Source: XYD12-FULL-36-8 sp041739035 (GTDB taxonomy: Bacteria > Bacteroidota > Ignavibacteria > Ignavibacteriales > Ignavibacteriaceae). From it: 64,000 nt of DNA. Location: contig JBGSOQ010000062.1 of the NCBI GenBank assembly GCA_041739035.1, positions 62,001 through 126,000 of the forward strand. The letters are read 5' to 3'. Both the position numbers and the translations under genes were made by a program. Of the stretch, positions 17,305 through 26,725 are shown piece after piece (the stretch's first letter is position 1; every line of letters starts with the position of its first letter). Below the pieces are notes generated by a model. It was given only the letters and a program-made list of their open reading frames with translations. It ran no database searches and had not been told where the DNA came from.

Positions 17305-19131
17305 ATGAAAATATTTTTATATATAGTTTCTACTGCCTTGATATTAAATAGTAGTTTATCGTTTGCACAAAATGAAGAATCAGTCGTAGCACAAATCGGA
17401 AATGAAATAATAACGGCAAAAGAGTTTAAACTGCGATATGAACTTTCACCATATATACCTTCAGATAAAAACATTGATCCTGATTCCATAAAATATGATT
17501 TTCTTTATTCTTTGATTGCTGAAAAATTGTGGTCTAAAGATGCTGAGTCTCTTGGAATTACAAATACAGATGAATTTAATTTTATTTTCAAACCGCTCGA
17601 AGAAATGTTTGTTAGAGATGCTCTTTTCAAAATCGAAGTTGAAGATAAAGTTTTACTATCTGCTGATGATGTAGCAAATGGAATTGTTAAATCACAGGCT
17701 AAGCTTAATACTCAAATCGTGACTTCACAAGATTCTTTAAATATTTATACTATTTACGACAGATTTAAATTGAGCAGTAATTACGATTCGTTAATCGCAA
17801 TTAACTCAAGTCTTGTAAGTAACATTTTTGATATTACATTAGGATCACTAAAAGATGAAGAAATTGAGGATTCTCTTTATTCACTACCTGTAAATGGCTT
17901 TACCGATCCAATTAAAAGTGAGGTTGGCTGGGCAATTTTTATCATTAAAAATAAAATCTTCACTCCAATTGATCTCAGCAATCAGCAATCAATCGATAAT
18001 ATGAAAAAAGTGATTCGCAACAGACGAATCGAAAAGCGGTATGAAGAGTATCTAAAGGAAATTCTTGGCGGCATTACAATTAATATTAATCCTGAAGCGT
18101 TTAACCTTGTGTATTCTGAGAATTGGGAAATACTAAAAACTAAACGAATGCTTAATGATACTGCAAACTATTTTGAACTTGCAGAATTTGATTTTAATAA
18201 AATTAATTCATCACTCGGTTCGGATAAACTAAACCAACAATTCTTTCAATTATCAGGTTCAGAAATTAGTGTAGAAAAGTTCTTAAGCAATTTATCTTTT
18301 AATGGATTTCATGTAACTCAACTTGATTCAGCAATCGTTCTTCAAAAACTTAATCAGAGAGCAAAACGATTTGTAGAAGAACAAATGATAACCAAAGAAG
18401 CATATAATCGCGGGCTCCAATTTACTCCTCAGGTTCGTAATGATATAAAAATATGGCAGGAAAATTATTTAGCCCAATTATATTTTAATGATAATCTGGA
18501 TTCTATAATCATAACAGATAAAGATGTTTACAATTATTATCTTGATGAATTAGTAAATACATCAAACATCAGATTAATAAATATCAGGTTAGTTTCTATT
18601 AAGGATCTTGATGAAGTATCAAATATTTTTGAATTACTTAAGCAAGGAACCGATTTTGGAGACTTAGTTAAGAGTTATGGAAGCACTGATTCATTAGTAA
18701 ATAGTGAAGGTGAAACAGGATTAAAACCAATTTTATTACTTGGATATGTTGGTAGTGTTGCATCAGATTTAGAGTTGAATGAAGTCTATGGTCCAATAAA
18801 AAGAAATAACGCTTATACAATTTTGCAGGTAATTGAAAGACAAGAAAGTAATGATTCACTAAAACTTTCTTTTGAATCTGTTAAGAATCAGCTAAGAAAT
18901 GATTTAAGATTCAAAGAATTAAATGACCGACTCATAAAAATTACTTTCAATCTTGCTCAACAAAATAATGTAAAAATTTTTAGTGATGTGATTGATAAAA
19001 TTCAAACATCACAGATTCCTATGTTTGTGCATCGATTAATGGGTTTTGGTGGAAGGATTGCCGGTGTACCTTTAACAGCACCATTTTCAGGATGGATAAA
19101 CGAAGAAGTTAAACAGAAATTATTGCCATGA
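17305..19131 (+). CDS. Periplasmic parvulin-type peptidyl-prolyl isomerase / foldase (SurA/PpiC-like)
   Basis: 608 residues with a signal peptide (YIVSTALILNSSLSFAQN). The SurA-like N-terminal helix region shows VVAQIGNEIITAKEFKLRYEL. A parvulin-like domain lies around 390-520 (DVYNYYLDEL, FELLKQGTDFGDLVKSYGS, then GPIKRNNAYTILQVIERQ). A second degenerate rotamase-like stretch occurs earlier, around 200-220. It probably helps fold exported proteins. It starts 31 bp after GH5 and closes the plus-strand operon; a dedicated chaperone for the secreted glycosidases is possible but not shown. Confidence 0.8.
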   Translation: MKIFLYIVSTALILNSSLSFAQNEESVVAQIGNEIITAKEFKLRYELSPYIPSDKNIDPDSIKYDFLYSLIAEKLWSKDAESLGITNTDEFNFIFKPLEEMFVRDALFKIEVEDKVLLSADDVANGIVKSQAKLNTQIVTSQDSLNIYTIYDRFKLSSNYDSLIAINSSLVSNIFDITLGSLKDEEIEDSLYSLPVNGFTDPIKSEVGWAIFIIKNKIFTPIDLSNQQSIDNMKKVIRNRRIEKRYEEYLKEILGGITININPEAFNLVYSENWEILKTKRMLNDTANYFELAEFDFNKINSSLGSDKLNQQFFQLSGSEISVEKFLSNLSFNGFHVTQLDSAIVLQKLNQRAKRFVEEQMITKEAYNRGLQFTPQVRNDIKIWQENYLAQLYFNDNLDSIIITDKDVYNYYLDELVNTSNIRLINIRLVSIKDLDEVSNIFELLKQGTDFGDLVKSYGSTDSLVNSEGETGLKPILLLGYVGSVASDLELNEVYGPIKRNNAYTILQVIERQESNDSLKLSFESVKNQLRNDLRFKELNDRLIKITFNLAQQNNVKIFSDVIDKIQTSQIPMFVHRLMGFGGRIAGVPLTAPFSGWINEEVKQKLLP

Positions 19132-19142
19132 TTATTTTCGAC

Positions 19143-21182
19143 TTATTTGAGAAGAATCATTTTTTTTGATACGCTAAAATTTCCAGAAACTAATCTGTAA
19201 ATATAAACTCCACTCGGAATATTCTTCAAAATTGAATTGCTCCCAAACTCAATCTCATAACTTCCCGCAGGTTTGTACTCATTTACGAGTGTTGCAACTT
19301 CATTCCCTAAAACGTCAAAAACTTTTAATTGCGTCATTGTAGTGGACGCAAACTTTGCGTCCATTAAGGATGGAATTGTAAATTTAATTTTTGTGCTGGG
19401 ATTAAAAGGGTTAGGGTAGTTTTGCTCAAGTTCAAATTTATCCGGCATTAAATTAAAACCTTGATCTTCAACCGACGTTAAGCCTTCACCATTAAAGTAA
19501 CCCGAAACAAATACAAGTGGAGCATTCCAGTTAATTGCTATTTCGTTGGAAGCATAACTCCCAACATCATCTATATAACAAAGTGCGGGAGGCGTTGAAC
19601 TGTTAAAATGAGATTGCAAAACCGGATCATCTAAATATTGATCCGGACCACCGGCTAATAACCCGGGCACAGGATTTACAACTCCATCTGCTGCAGATGG
19701 ACGATGATGTGGATGCATTACTGAATTTGTGCCAACACCTGTAATAAAAGAAATGTTGTGTGCATTAGTTCCCAGTATATAATATAATTGCATCGAAGCT
19801 ATCTGGAAATAAGAATTATTATTTGTTTGTTCGTATGCATAAATAAGCAGTAGTGCTTTGTTGAGAACATCTGAATTGCAACCCCAATAATATTCACCAG
19901 GGTTTATTGTTACACCAAAACCGTTTGAACTTGCTCTGCCCAAAAGAGTGTTAGCATAACTTATCAAACTGTTTTTAATTTGTGTCTTTATATTTTCTGA
20001 TGAACTTAATTGAGAAGAGTTAAGATATGTCAACAAGGCTAGATTTTTAACTTTATTCCAGGACATTGCACCGGAAATAATTCCACCTAAATTATAATTT
20101 GAAATAACATAATTATGATATTCAGCTAGTCCAGTCGTTTCGTATAATTCGGTTGCAGCCCATAATCTTTCATCAGAATCATTTGTGTCGCCGTATTCGC
20201 CGGTTACTGTTCCGGTTGGATTTTTAAATCCACCAACAGGAACTAGAGAGGGATTAGCAATTAAAAAACTCCATGCAAGTGTGGCAGCATTTAAACACTT
20301 GTTAGAAAAAGTTGTGTCAATAGAATTATAAAGCCGTGCGGCTCTTGCCATCATCGCAGCAAAATTGCCTGTTGCTGTACTCGAAAGCACATAAATATAT
20401 CTTATACCAGAATCATTTTGCGGCATGATGAAAGGCTCAAATTGTTCTTTCGTGATTTTGAAATATACTCCACCATTATCATTTTGCATTTTCAATAGCC
20501 ATTCAAGTTCGTATCTAACTTCATCTAATATATCAGGGATACCATTTCCGCTTTCAGGTATGTTTAAATTATCTTGATTAAATTTTTCCGGAAAGCTCTC
20601 ATAAGCTAAAAGTAGAGTCCCAACTGTTATACCTGAGTTTACAACATACTTTCCATAATCTCCTGCATCATGCCAGCCTCCTGTTGTATATCTAAATCCC
20701 GATTGACCTGTTGAAGTATGATAAAAACCATCACCCGTATGACAAGCTGCATGATAATAAACACCTGCATAAGGCTGTAATAGAGGGGTTCCGCAACGCT
20801 GAAAATAATATCCCTTTATTGATTTTTTGTACACATCATCGTAAACAGTTGTAGAAATTGGGAATTTATGAGACGAATCACCATTACTTAAACGGATAAA
20901 GTAATTGCCAATATTTTCAAAAGCTGAAAAATCTCCTGAGTAAAGTGTTAAACCGGTGGCAGGATCGTTAGCAGTTGAAAAGTAAAGTTCATCCCGGTGT
21001 TCTATAATTCCAGTTAAGGTTTCTATTATATAGAAACTATCTGCAAAAACTGATGTATAACATATTTTTGGTAATGCGGGTAAATAACCAGCTTGGTTTA
21101 TAAATACTTGTGCTGAGGACGGCTGCAATTGGAGTATAAAATAAAAGCCAAGCATACCGAAGAGTAAAATATTTTTTTTCAT
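19143..21182 (-). CDS. GH9 endoglucanase (cellulase) with N-terminal Ig-like and C-terminal sorting domains
   Basis: 679 residues. Signal peptide 1-24; Ig-like CelD-type domain about 25-115 (VFINQAGYLPALPKICY). The GH9 catalytic domain spans about 120-580, with the nucleophilic water-binding aspartates in GGWHDAGDYGKYV (D172, D175), the metal/substrate motif MHPHHRPSAADG and the acid/base Glu in DDVGSYASNEIAINWNAPLV. The last 85 residues are a sorting domain beginning LEQNYPNPFNPSTKIKF and ending SGNFSVSKKMILLK. It should be secreted to the cell surface and cut cellulose or beta-glucan. It is convergent with the foldase gene, stops 11 bp apart. Confidence 0.93.
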   Translation of the reverse strand: MKKNILLFGMLGFYFILQLQPSSAQVFINQAGYLPALPKICYTSVFADSFYIIETLTGIIEHRDELYFSTANDPATGLTLYSGDFSAFENIGNYFIRLSNGDSSHKFPISTTVYDDVYKKSIKGYYFQRCGTPLLQPYAGVYYHAACHTGDGFYHTSTGQSGFRYTTGGWHDAGDYGKYVVNSGITVGTLLLAYESFPEKFNQDNLNIPESGNGIPDILDEVRYELEWLLKMQNDNGGVYFKITKEQFEPFIMPQNDSGIRYIYVLSSTATGNFAAMMARAARLYNSIDTTFSNKCLNAATLAWSFLIANPSLVPVGGFKNPTGTVTGEYGDTNDSDERLWAATELYETTGLAEYHNYVISNYNLGGIISGAMSWNKVKNLALLTYLNSSQLSSSENIKTQIKNSLISYANTLLGRASSNGFGVTINPGEYYWGCNSDVLNKALLLIYAYEQTNNNSYFQIASMQLYYILGTNAHNISFITGVGTNSVMHPHHRPSAADGVVNPVPGLLAGGPDQYLDDPVLQSHFNSSTPPALCYIDDVGSYASNEIAINWNAPLVFVSGYFNGEGLTSVEDQGFNLMPDKFELEQNYPNPFNPSTKIKFTIPSLMDAKFASTTMTQLKVFDVLGNEVATLVNEYKPAGSYEIEFGSNSILKNIPSGVYIYRLVSGNFSVSKKMILLK

Positions 21183-21270
21183 TGTGTTTGACGATGAAAA
21201 TTGATGAATTATGTTACTGAAATTTAATTTAATTTTTTCTGATTCCTCAATTAAACTTCAAAATAAATTA

Positions 21271-21308
21271 CATTTAAAAAAGCAGAGGGCTCAGTTTCCT
21301 GAGCCCTC
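21271..21308 (-). terminator. Rho-independent terminator of the multiheme cytochrome gene
   Basis: GAGGGCTCAG (21285-21294) and CTGAGCCCTC (21299-21308) form a perfect 10-bp stem with a TTTC-type loop. Read on the minus strand the stem is followed by TGCTTTTTTAAATG. It lies 40 bp after the cytochrome stop, ahead of the GH9 gene. Confidence 0.9.
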
Positions 21309-21348
21309 ATAGATCTAACTAACTACTAACCAACTAATTACATAATTA

Positions 21349-23445
21349 CTATTTCATAAGAACCATCTTACGAACCTGAACAAAATTATCAGCTTCAAGT
21401 TTGTAGAAGTAAACTCCGGAAGCATAATTACTAGCATTCCAGGTTACATTATATGTGCCTGCACTTTTAACATCATCAGCAATAACTTCCAACTGATTAC
21501 CGAGTGCATCATAAATTACAACTTTTACTTTAGCTTGTTCTGGTAAATTAAAGCTAATTGTCGTTGATGGGTTGAACGGATTAGGATAGTTCTGATTTAA
21601 TGAATAAGATGTTGGAGTGTTATTATCTTCAAATTCAACATCAACGGTACCACCCATTTCTGTTATAGCGGCTTTTAATAATGCTACAGTGAACGCAGGA
21701 TTGTGTACTCCAAAACTTCTGTCTTCTTCGATCCATAAATAAACATATCCTGCTCTCATGATTGCTGGTGTTAGAGCGATGGAATCTGCATTATTATTAG
21801 TTATTGAAACTAATCCATTTGCATCATGTGGTAATAATGAACCTAAATTTTCCATCAATCCATGAACTTCTAATTGCAATCCTTGAGCAACACCATTACC
21901 ATCTAAATCTGCATTACCATTAACATAGTATTTCTTATCTTTAAATGATGAACCAACGTTTCCATGACAAGGTTCGCATGCTTCAACGTGATCATTTCCT
22001 TCGGTATCATTCATATTAAAGGTATGTCCACCAACTTTTAGCGGATTACCATCAGCATCAGTTTTTTCTCCAACCATATGGCAATCTACGCAAGCATTAC
22101 CACCTGCTACACCGTGTGGTGAAGTTGGGAATTCAATACCGTAAGCCGGTGCATTTTTTCCAAGAAGCATATCAGCTTGAGGACCATGATGTGCTCCATA
22201 ATGTGCACTTTGATTATTGGTATTTGAAGCATAGGTTTCTGCATTTCTTCTGCTTCTATGACAAGTCATACAGGTTGTACCTGTACCGTAAAGGTCTTCA
22301 GTGATAAGAGTACCATCACCAAGTGATGATTCGACAGATCTTAATTGATGTGTGTTTGTAGCATCATGAGGATCATGACAAGCTGCACAAGAAATATTTA
22401 TAGCTGGAGGTCTAATCGATGTAGCAGCGGGTAATCCATTTCCATCAACCGGTCTTCCCTCTTTTATCCACTGAATAAAACCTGAACCACTGTGACATGG
22501 TGAACAGCCATTTCTATCTGTAGATACAACAAAAGCGCCCACTGCGTGACCGCCGTGAAATCCTCTGCCATCAAATTCTGTAGCATCAAGTCCAGAATTA
22601 TTCCATTGATCACCAATTACATGGTGAGTTCCTGAAGCATCATGACAATAATTACAAACTTCAGCACTAACTGATTTATCTATCTTTGATTGATCTATTG
22701 CACTTAAGTGATTGCTTCCTGGTCCATGACAAGCTTCACATTGAATATTTGCTCTTGCCATTGCATCTGGATAAAGTACTAAAAGTGAATCATACATTCC
22801 GGGTTGAAAAACGGTTGGAAATACAAATGGGAAATCATCAAATCCGTCATTTGCAGCATTAACGTCATATCCAGTTGAGTGACAAGGCATACAACTTTGT
22901 CTGAAGTAACTGCTTAATTCACCATCAAATGCTCTTTTAGTATCCGAGGCATGCCCGGTATTTATCCAAGTGTTATAAACATCGGGAAGATTATTAATTG
23001 TGTTTTGGTGACAAGTTTTACAAGAAACCGAGCCGCCTTCAACTCCCCAATAAACCGCAGCATTAATTGTTATTAATGCAACATCACCGGCATTTCCAAA
23101 TTCAATTACGTAAGTACCAACTACATCCGGTATAAAGGTTACGAGTTGATTTGATGTATCTAAATCCTTAGTTAACCCAAATGTAGCATTTGAACCAGTA
23201 GGTTTTGTCGAAAAATTCCAGGTTGCACCAGAAAGAGCAACTGATGAAGTTCCCTTTAAATAAACTTTTGTCTCTTTGCCAACGTTTAATAAACTACTGT
23301 AAGCCCTATCAAAATATTGTTCCACAGTATCCTTAGAAACATCTCTTGGAGACACGCCAAAGGGTTTTATACTAACCGTCTGAGCAAAGGTAAAAATTGT
23401 TCCCAGAATAAAGCAGAGCAAGAACACAAGTAATGATTTTTTCAT
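21349..23445 (-). CDS. Secreted nine-heme c-type cytochrome with C-terminal sorting domain
   Basis: 698 residues with signal peptide (LLVFLLCFILGTIFTFAQ). An Ig-like domain occupies about 55-130. Nine CxxCH heme-attachment motifs follow, with first Cys at about 142, 185, 236, 264, 314, 353, 392, 452 and 490, interspersed with other histidines that could be distal ligands. The C-terminal region from about 617 is a sorting domain (NQNYPNPFNPSTTISFNL ... VRKMVLMK). It should be an extracellular or surface electron carrier; donor and acceptor are unknown. Sequence around the hemes (CEACHGPGSNH, CAACHDPHD) resembles cytochromes of the c554 / octaheme group. It is monocistronic and has its own terminator. 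Confidence 0.9.
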   Translation of the reverse strand: MKKSLLVFLLCFILGTIFTFAQTVSIKPFGVSPRDVSKDTVEQYFDRAYSSLLNVGKETKVYLKGTSSVALSGATWNFSTKPTGSNATFGLTKDLDTSNQLVTFIPDVVGTYVIEFGNAGDVALITINAAVYWGVEGGSVSCKTCHQNTINNLPDVYNTWINTGHASDTKRAFDGELSSYFRQSCMPCHSTGYDVNAANDGFDDFPFVFPTVFQPGMYDSLLVLYPDAMARANIQCEACHGPGSNHLSAIDQSKIDKSVSAEVCNYCHDASGTHHVIGDQWNNSGLDATEFDGRGFHGGHAVGAFVVSTDRNGCSPCHSGSGFIQWIKEGRPVDGNGLPAATSIRPPAINISCAACHDPHDATNTHQLRSVESSLGDGTLITEDLYGTGTTCMTCHRSRRNAETYASNTNNQSAHYGAHHGPQADMLLGKNAPAYGIEFPTSPHGVAGGNACVDCHMVGEKTDADGNPLKVGGHTFNMNDTEGNDHVEACEPCHGNVGSSFKDKKYYVNGNADLDGNGVAQGLQLEVHGLMENLGSLLPHDANGLVSITNNNADSIALTPAIMRAGYVYLWIEEDRSFGVHNPAFTVALLKAAITEMGGTVDVEFEDNNTPTSYSLNQNYPNPFNPSTTISFNLPEQAKVKVVIYDALGNQLEVIADDVKSAGTYNVTWNASNYASGVYFYKLEADNFVQVRKMVLMK

Positions 23446-23720
23446 AAACTATCCTCAATGATTTATTTATTTGCTTGATTTTGAAATCAAACTACGTTCC
23501 AAAATTTTGTAACAAGCAATTGTTTCAATTTAGATAATATTACAAATTTTGCAATAATTCTTATTCTCAATCATAGTATTAAACATAATTAACTTCCCAC
23601 ATTTAGGAATAACCGATGGTTTTTAGTCATAAATGAGGGATGTTTTGTATTGCGCAAATAATAGCAAGGGAAAGTTTTCGCATTTATCAAAGGAAATTGG
23701 GAATTGGATTCTGTATGAGC

Positions 23721-25406
23721 TTAGTACTCCAAAGTAAATTTAAGAAGTGCGTAGGATAATTTTTCGGTCGTATTCATTGTGATGTTTTGCTGATGACTAT
23801 AGTTGTAGGAAATATCAAAAATAAAATCTCTTATCGGCTCTACTCTTAATCCCAGACTAAAAAAATTATTATTAATTCTATCACCGTCCAAAAAGTATGC
23901 ACGATCTGTTTCAAGAACATAACCATGACTAAGGGCAATATCACCGCCAACATTTTTTGTCAGAGTTCCATCTTCTGCATAAACATTTTCACCTGATCTT
24001 TGATAGCGATATTCGAATGCAAATCGCAGCCATTCGTTAAAATTATAATTTGATCTAAACATCAACTCATCAGCGTTTGGTCCTATCCGGTGACCGAGAT
24101 TTGCACCAAATGCAGTATAATTATTTTGAATATTAAAATGTGTGTAAACGTAAGGACGAATTTTTGTGTATTCAAAAATCAATGAAAGATCATTTAGACT
24201 TAGTGGATTATACCAAAATGCCCCAAGCTGGTAAGCTGTTTTGTTTGTGTATTTTTCCAGATCTCCAAGATTGCTTAGGATATTTTCATCAAGCAGAAAC
24301 GTTGCCTGCAGTTCTAAATTTTTTACAAATTTAGTTTGAAGATCAAAATATATATTCCCATTATCTCTATCCTGAATCGCCATCTCTATAAACTTATAAA
24401 AATTTACCGGCGCTAAATATCCAAGTTCAATTCCACGCCCGGAATAAATCATAGTCTCCCCGATTCCAACATCAAATAAATTATCAAACTTTAGCTTAAG
24501 ATGATTATGTGCATAGTACTTTGTGTAGCGCTCCTCAGGTGTGTAACTAAAATATCCTGTTGTTGATGCATGCAGAGAGGTGAAGCTTATTATACCATAA
24601 TCAAAATTAAATTTAAGAAAATCCATTGTTGGATTATCACCTGAGAGAATTAATTTGCTTCCATAGCCGTAACCTAAGGTAATATCTTCCCTGCCAAGTT
24701 GAATACTTATATCCATATCTTCATAAGGTTCTGTATAATATTTTAAATAGCCATAAGTAAAATCATAGTTACCAATGTTTTCAGTATTCTCAAGCCACTT
24801 GAAGCTAGTAAGCAATCGCGGCTCAATAATTTCTGCTAAAGTTTCATCACCGCTAACCCCGCCTTTTATAACAGTTAAATTGTATCCAAGATGATTAAAT
24901 ACTGTTCCCCTGATTCTAAATCCAATATCGTAAAGATTTGCATTGTCCGCATTTTCCTGTGAGAAATCCTGTCCATGATAAAAGTGCCCAAGCCATTCAA
25001 AGTAGATATTATTTTCCAGTTCCTGATATGCATATAAATATTTTACTTTATCTGTAACCATTTGATCAAGATCTGTAAAAAATCCATGTTGCGGATTAAA
25101 GAGTTGTGTAGCCGTATCGGGATCGATAGAATCAGAAAATTCGAATCTATACTTATTTAACAGTTTTTTTTCTGTTGAACTTAGTTCTGTTAGCTTAGCA
25201 TTTATTTTTTCAAGCAGGTCTTTAACTTCAAATCTGGATAAAACAGGATCGTCTTCCCTGATAAAAGAAATAATTCCTTTCACTTTCATTTCCTTAAGAA
25301 ATGTGTAAACTCCGTGTTGTATTTGAACATTTTCAACCTGTGAAAATGTAAAGCCAGAACAGATAGTAAAAAATGAAAGTAGAATAATCAGAAATAATCT
25401 CATCAA
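23721..25406 (-). CDS. Outer-membrane beta-barrel protein, capsule-assembly Wzi-like
   Basis: 561 residues with signal peptide (LFLIILLSFFTICSGFTFSQ). A helical N-terminal part (SRFEVKDLLEKINAKLTELSS) is followed by about 450 residues of alternating strands ending in aromatic residues and a terminal FTLEY, as in outer-membrane barrels. The order, including DITLGYGYGSKLILSGDNPTMD and GIGETMIYSGRGIELGYLAPVNF, resembles Wzi/capsule-assembly barrels seen in Bacteroidota. Function in polysaccharide attachment is inferred only from that resemblance. It is alone between the cytochrome gene and a divergent small gene. Confidence 0.7.
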   Translation of the reverse strand: MMRLFLIILLSFFTICSGFTFSQVENVQIQHGVYTFLKEMKVKGIISFIREDDPVLSRFEVKDLLEKINAKLTELSSTEKKLLNKYRFEFSDSIDPDTATQLFNPQHGFFTDLDQMVTDKVKYLYAYQELENNIYFEWLGHFYHGQDFSQENADNANLYDIGFRIRGTVFNHLGYNLTVIKGGVSGDETLAEIIEPRLLTSFKWLENTENIGNYDFTYGYLKYYTEPYEDMDISIQLGREDITLGYGYGSKLILSGDNPTMDFLKFNFDYGIISFTSLHASTTGYFSYTPEERYTKYYAHNHLKLKFDNLFDVGIGETMIYSGRGIELGYLAPVNFYKFIEMAIQDRDNGNIYFDLQTKFVKNLELQATFLLDENILSNLGDLEKYTNKTAYQLGAFWYNPLSLNDLSLIFEYTKIRPYVYTHFNIQNNYTAFGANLGHRIGPNADELMFRSNYNFNEWLRFAFEYRYQRSGENVYAEDGTLTKNVGGDIALSHGYVLETDRAYFLDGDRINNNFFSLGLRVEPIRDFIFDISYNYSHQQNITMNTTEKLSYALLKFTLEY

Positions 25407-25538
25407 TGAATCCTGTTTTTGATGAACAAATATATACTTTATAAATAAAAGAAATCACTTTTTGTAACGCTGGATAGACGCACTTCGGTTTTTAGATTAA
25501 ATCGTTTATGCCTAATTTTACAATAAAACGATAGGAAA

Positions 25539-25805
25539 ATGAGAACAATATATTTAAAAGTTAACCGAAACGGATTGATAAGAAAGGTTGGTATTGATAT
25601 GGCTTTTCTATCATCTCATAATAAAATCAGGCTTCCAAAATATTACTTTGAAGAAGGACTTTATCTTTCTTACAGGAAGAATTTAAAGGAATCCTCAATT
25701 GAAGAATATTACCTTACAAAAGACAAAGTAGAAAAAGAAGATAATGATTTTTATTACTTTGATTTTCCTTTCAAAGTTGGACAGGTATTTGACATTTCAA
25801 TTTGA
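25539..25805 (+). CDS. Small cytoplasmic protein, function unknown
   Basis: 88 residues, charged, no signal peptide or membrane segment; predicted beta-rich (TIYLKVNRNGLIRKVGIDMAF, YYFDFPFKVGQVFDISI). I do not recognise the family. It is first of a plus-strand run followed 46 bp later by the DUF3078 gene. The open frame, codon use like its neighbours and tidy spacing make it a likely real gene. Confidence 0.55.
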   Translation: MRTIYLKVNRNGLIRKVGIDMAFLSSHNKIRLPKYYFEEGLYLSYRKNLKESSIEEYYLTKDKVEKEDNDFYYFDFPFKVGQVFDISI

Positions 25806-25851
25806 CTATTTAAACACATTAAACAAATATCAATTATAGAGGGACCTAATA

Positions 25852-26700
25852 ATGAAAAAATTACTTCTTGTTTTGTTAATAGCTATATCATTCAATTCTT
25901 ATGCGCAGGATATACCTGATTCAGTTCTGGTCGATGGCTGGAATCTGGTCGGGGTAGTCGGATTAAATCTAAGTCAAACTGCATTAGTCAACTGGTCGCA
26001 AGGCGGTTCAAATTCATTAGCCTATGCAGCATATGCAAATCTTGGTGCAGTATTAAAAGAACATCCATGGAAGTGGAAAAACAGATTAAGTGTAATCTAT
26101 GGAAGAACTAAACTTGAGGATGTTGGATACAGAACAACAGAGAATGATATCTATTTTGAAACTGTGTTATCAAGAAACATTGGCTGGGTGGTTGATCCTT
26201 TTGTATCTGTTACTGTTAGAACTGCAGTAACCAAGGGATACGATTATTCTGTAGCCGATACCAACATTCAAATTGTTGACTTTTTTGATCCTGGTTATGT
26301 TTCAGAAGCAATAGGATTTACTTACGATCAAAATAAAATAATTACAACAAGACTCGGTTTAGCATTTCAACAAACTTTTACAAATCGCTTTACAAATTAT
26401 ACTGATGATCCGGAAACACCAGAAATTGAAACGTTTAAGTTCGATACAGGTATTGAATCTGTTACTGAAGTGAAGTATGACTTTCTGGAAAACATGACTT
26501 ATTACAGTTTCTTAAGATTGTTTTCGAGATTCACTTCATTAGATGTCTGGGACGTTAGATGGGATAACATTGTAACAGCAAAAGTTAACGACTATATAAA
26601 TGTAAATTTTAACGTCACATTAATTCATGAAATAAGTCAAACTACAAAAACTCAATTACGAGAATCATTGCAGATCGGATTTAGTTATTCTTTATTTTAA
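25852..26700 (+). CDS. DUF3078-type outer-membrane protein
   Basis: 282 residues, signal peptide MKKLLLVLLIAISFNSYAQ. The start of the mature part, WNLVGVVGLNLSQTALVNWSQGG followed by YAAYANLGAVLKEHPWKWKNRL, is the hallmark of the DUF3078 family in Bacteroidota and relatives. The remainder is a series of amphipathic strands ending in a terminal aromatic (FSYSLF), consistent with an outer-membrane barrel. No function is known for the family. A good Shine-Dalgarno (GAGGG) precedes the ATG. Confidence 0.8.
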   Translation: MKKLLLVLLIAISFNSYAQDIPDSVLVDGWNLVGVVGLNLSQTALVNWSQGGSNSLAYAAYANLGAVLKEHPWKWKNRLSVIYGRTKLEDVGYRTTENDIYFETVLSRNIGWVVDPFVSVTVRTAVTKGYDYSVADTNIQIVDFFDPGYVSEAIGFTYDQNKIITTRLGLAFQQTFTNRFTNYTDDPETPEIETFKFDTGIESVTEVKYDFLENMTYYSFLRLFSRFTSLDVWDVRWDNIVTAKVNDYINVNFNVTLIHEISQTTKTQLRESLQIGFSYSLF

Positions 26701-26725
26701 GATCAAAAAAAACAAAAAGAATTAA

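Noticed and set aside
21271..21308. Possible regulatory palindrome or operator for the GH9 gene
   Set aside because: The perfect stem is followed by a U-run in the direction of the cytochrome gene, so an intrinsic terminator explains it better.
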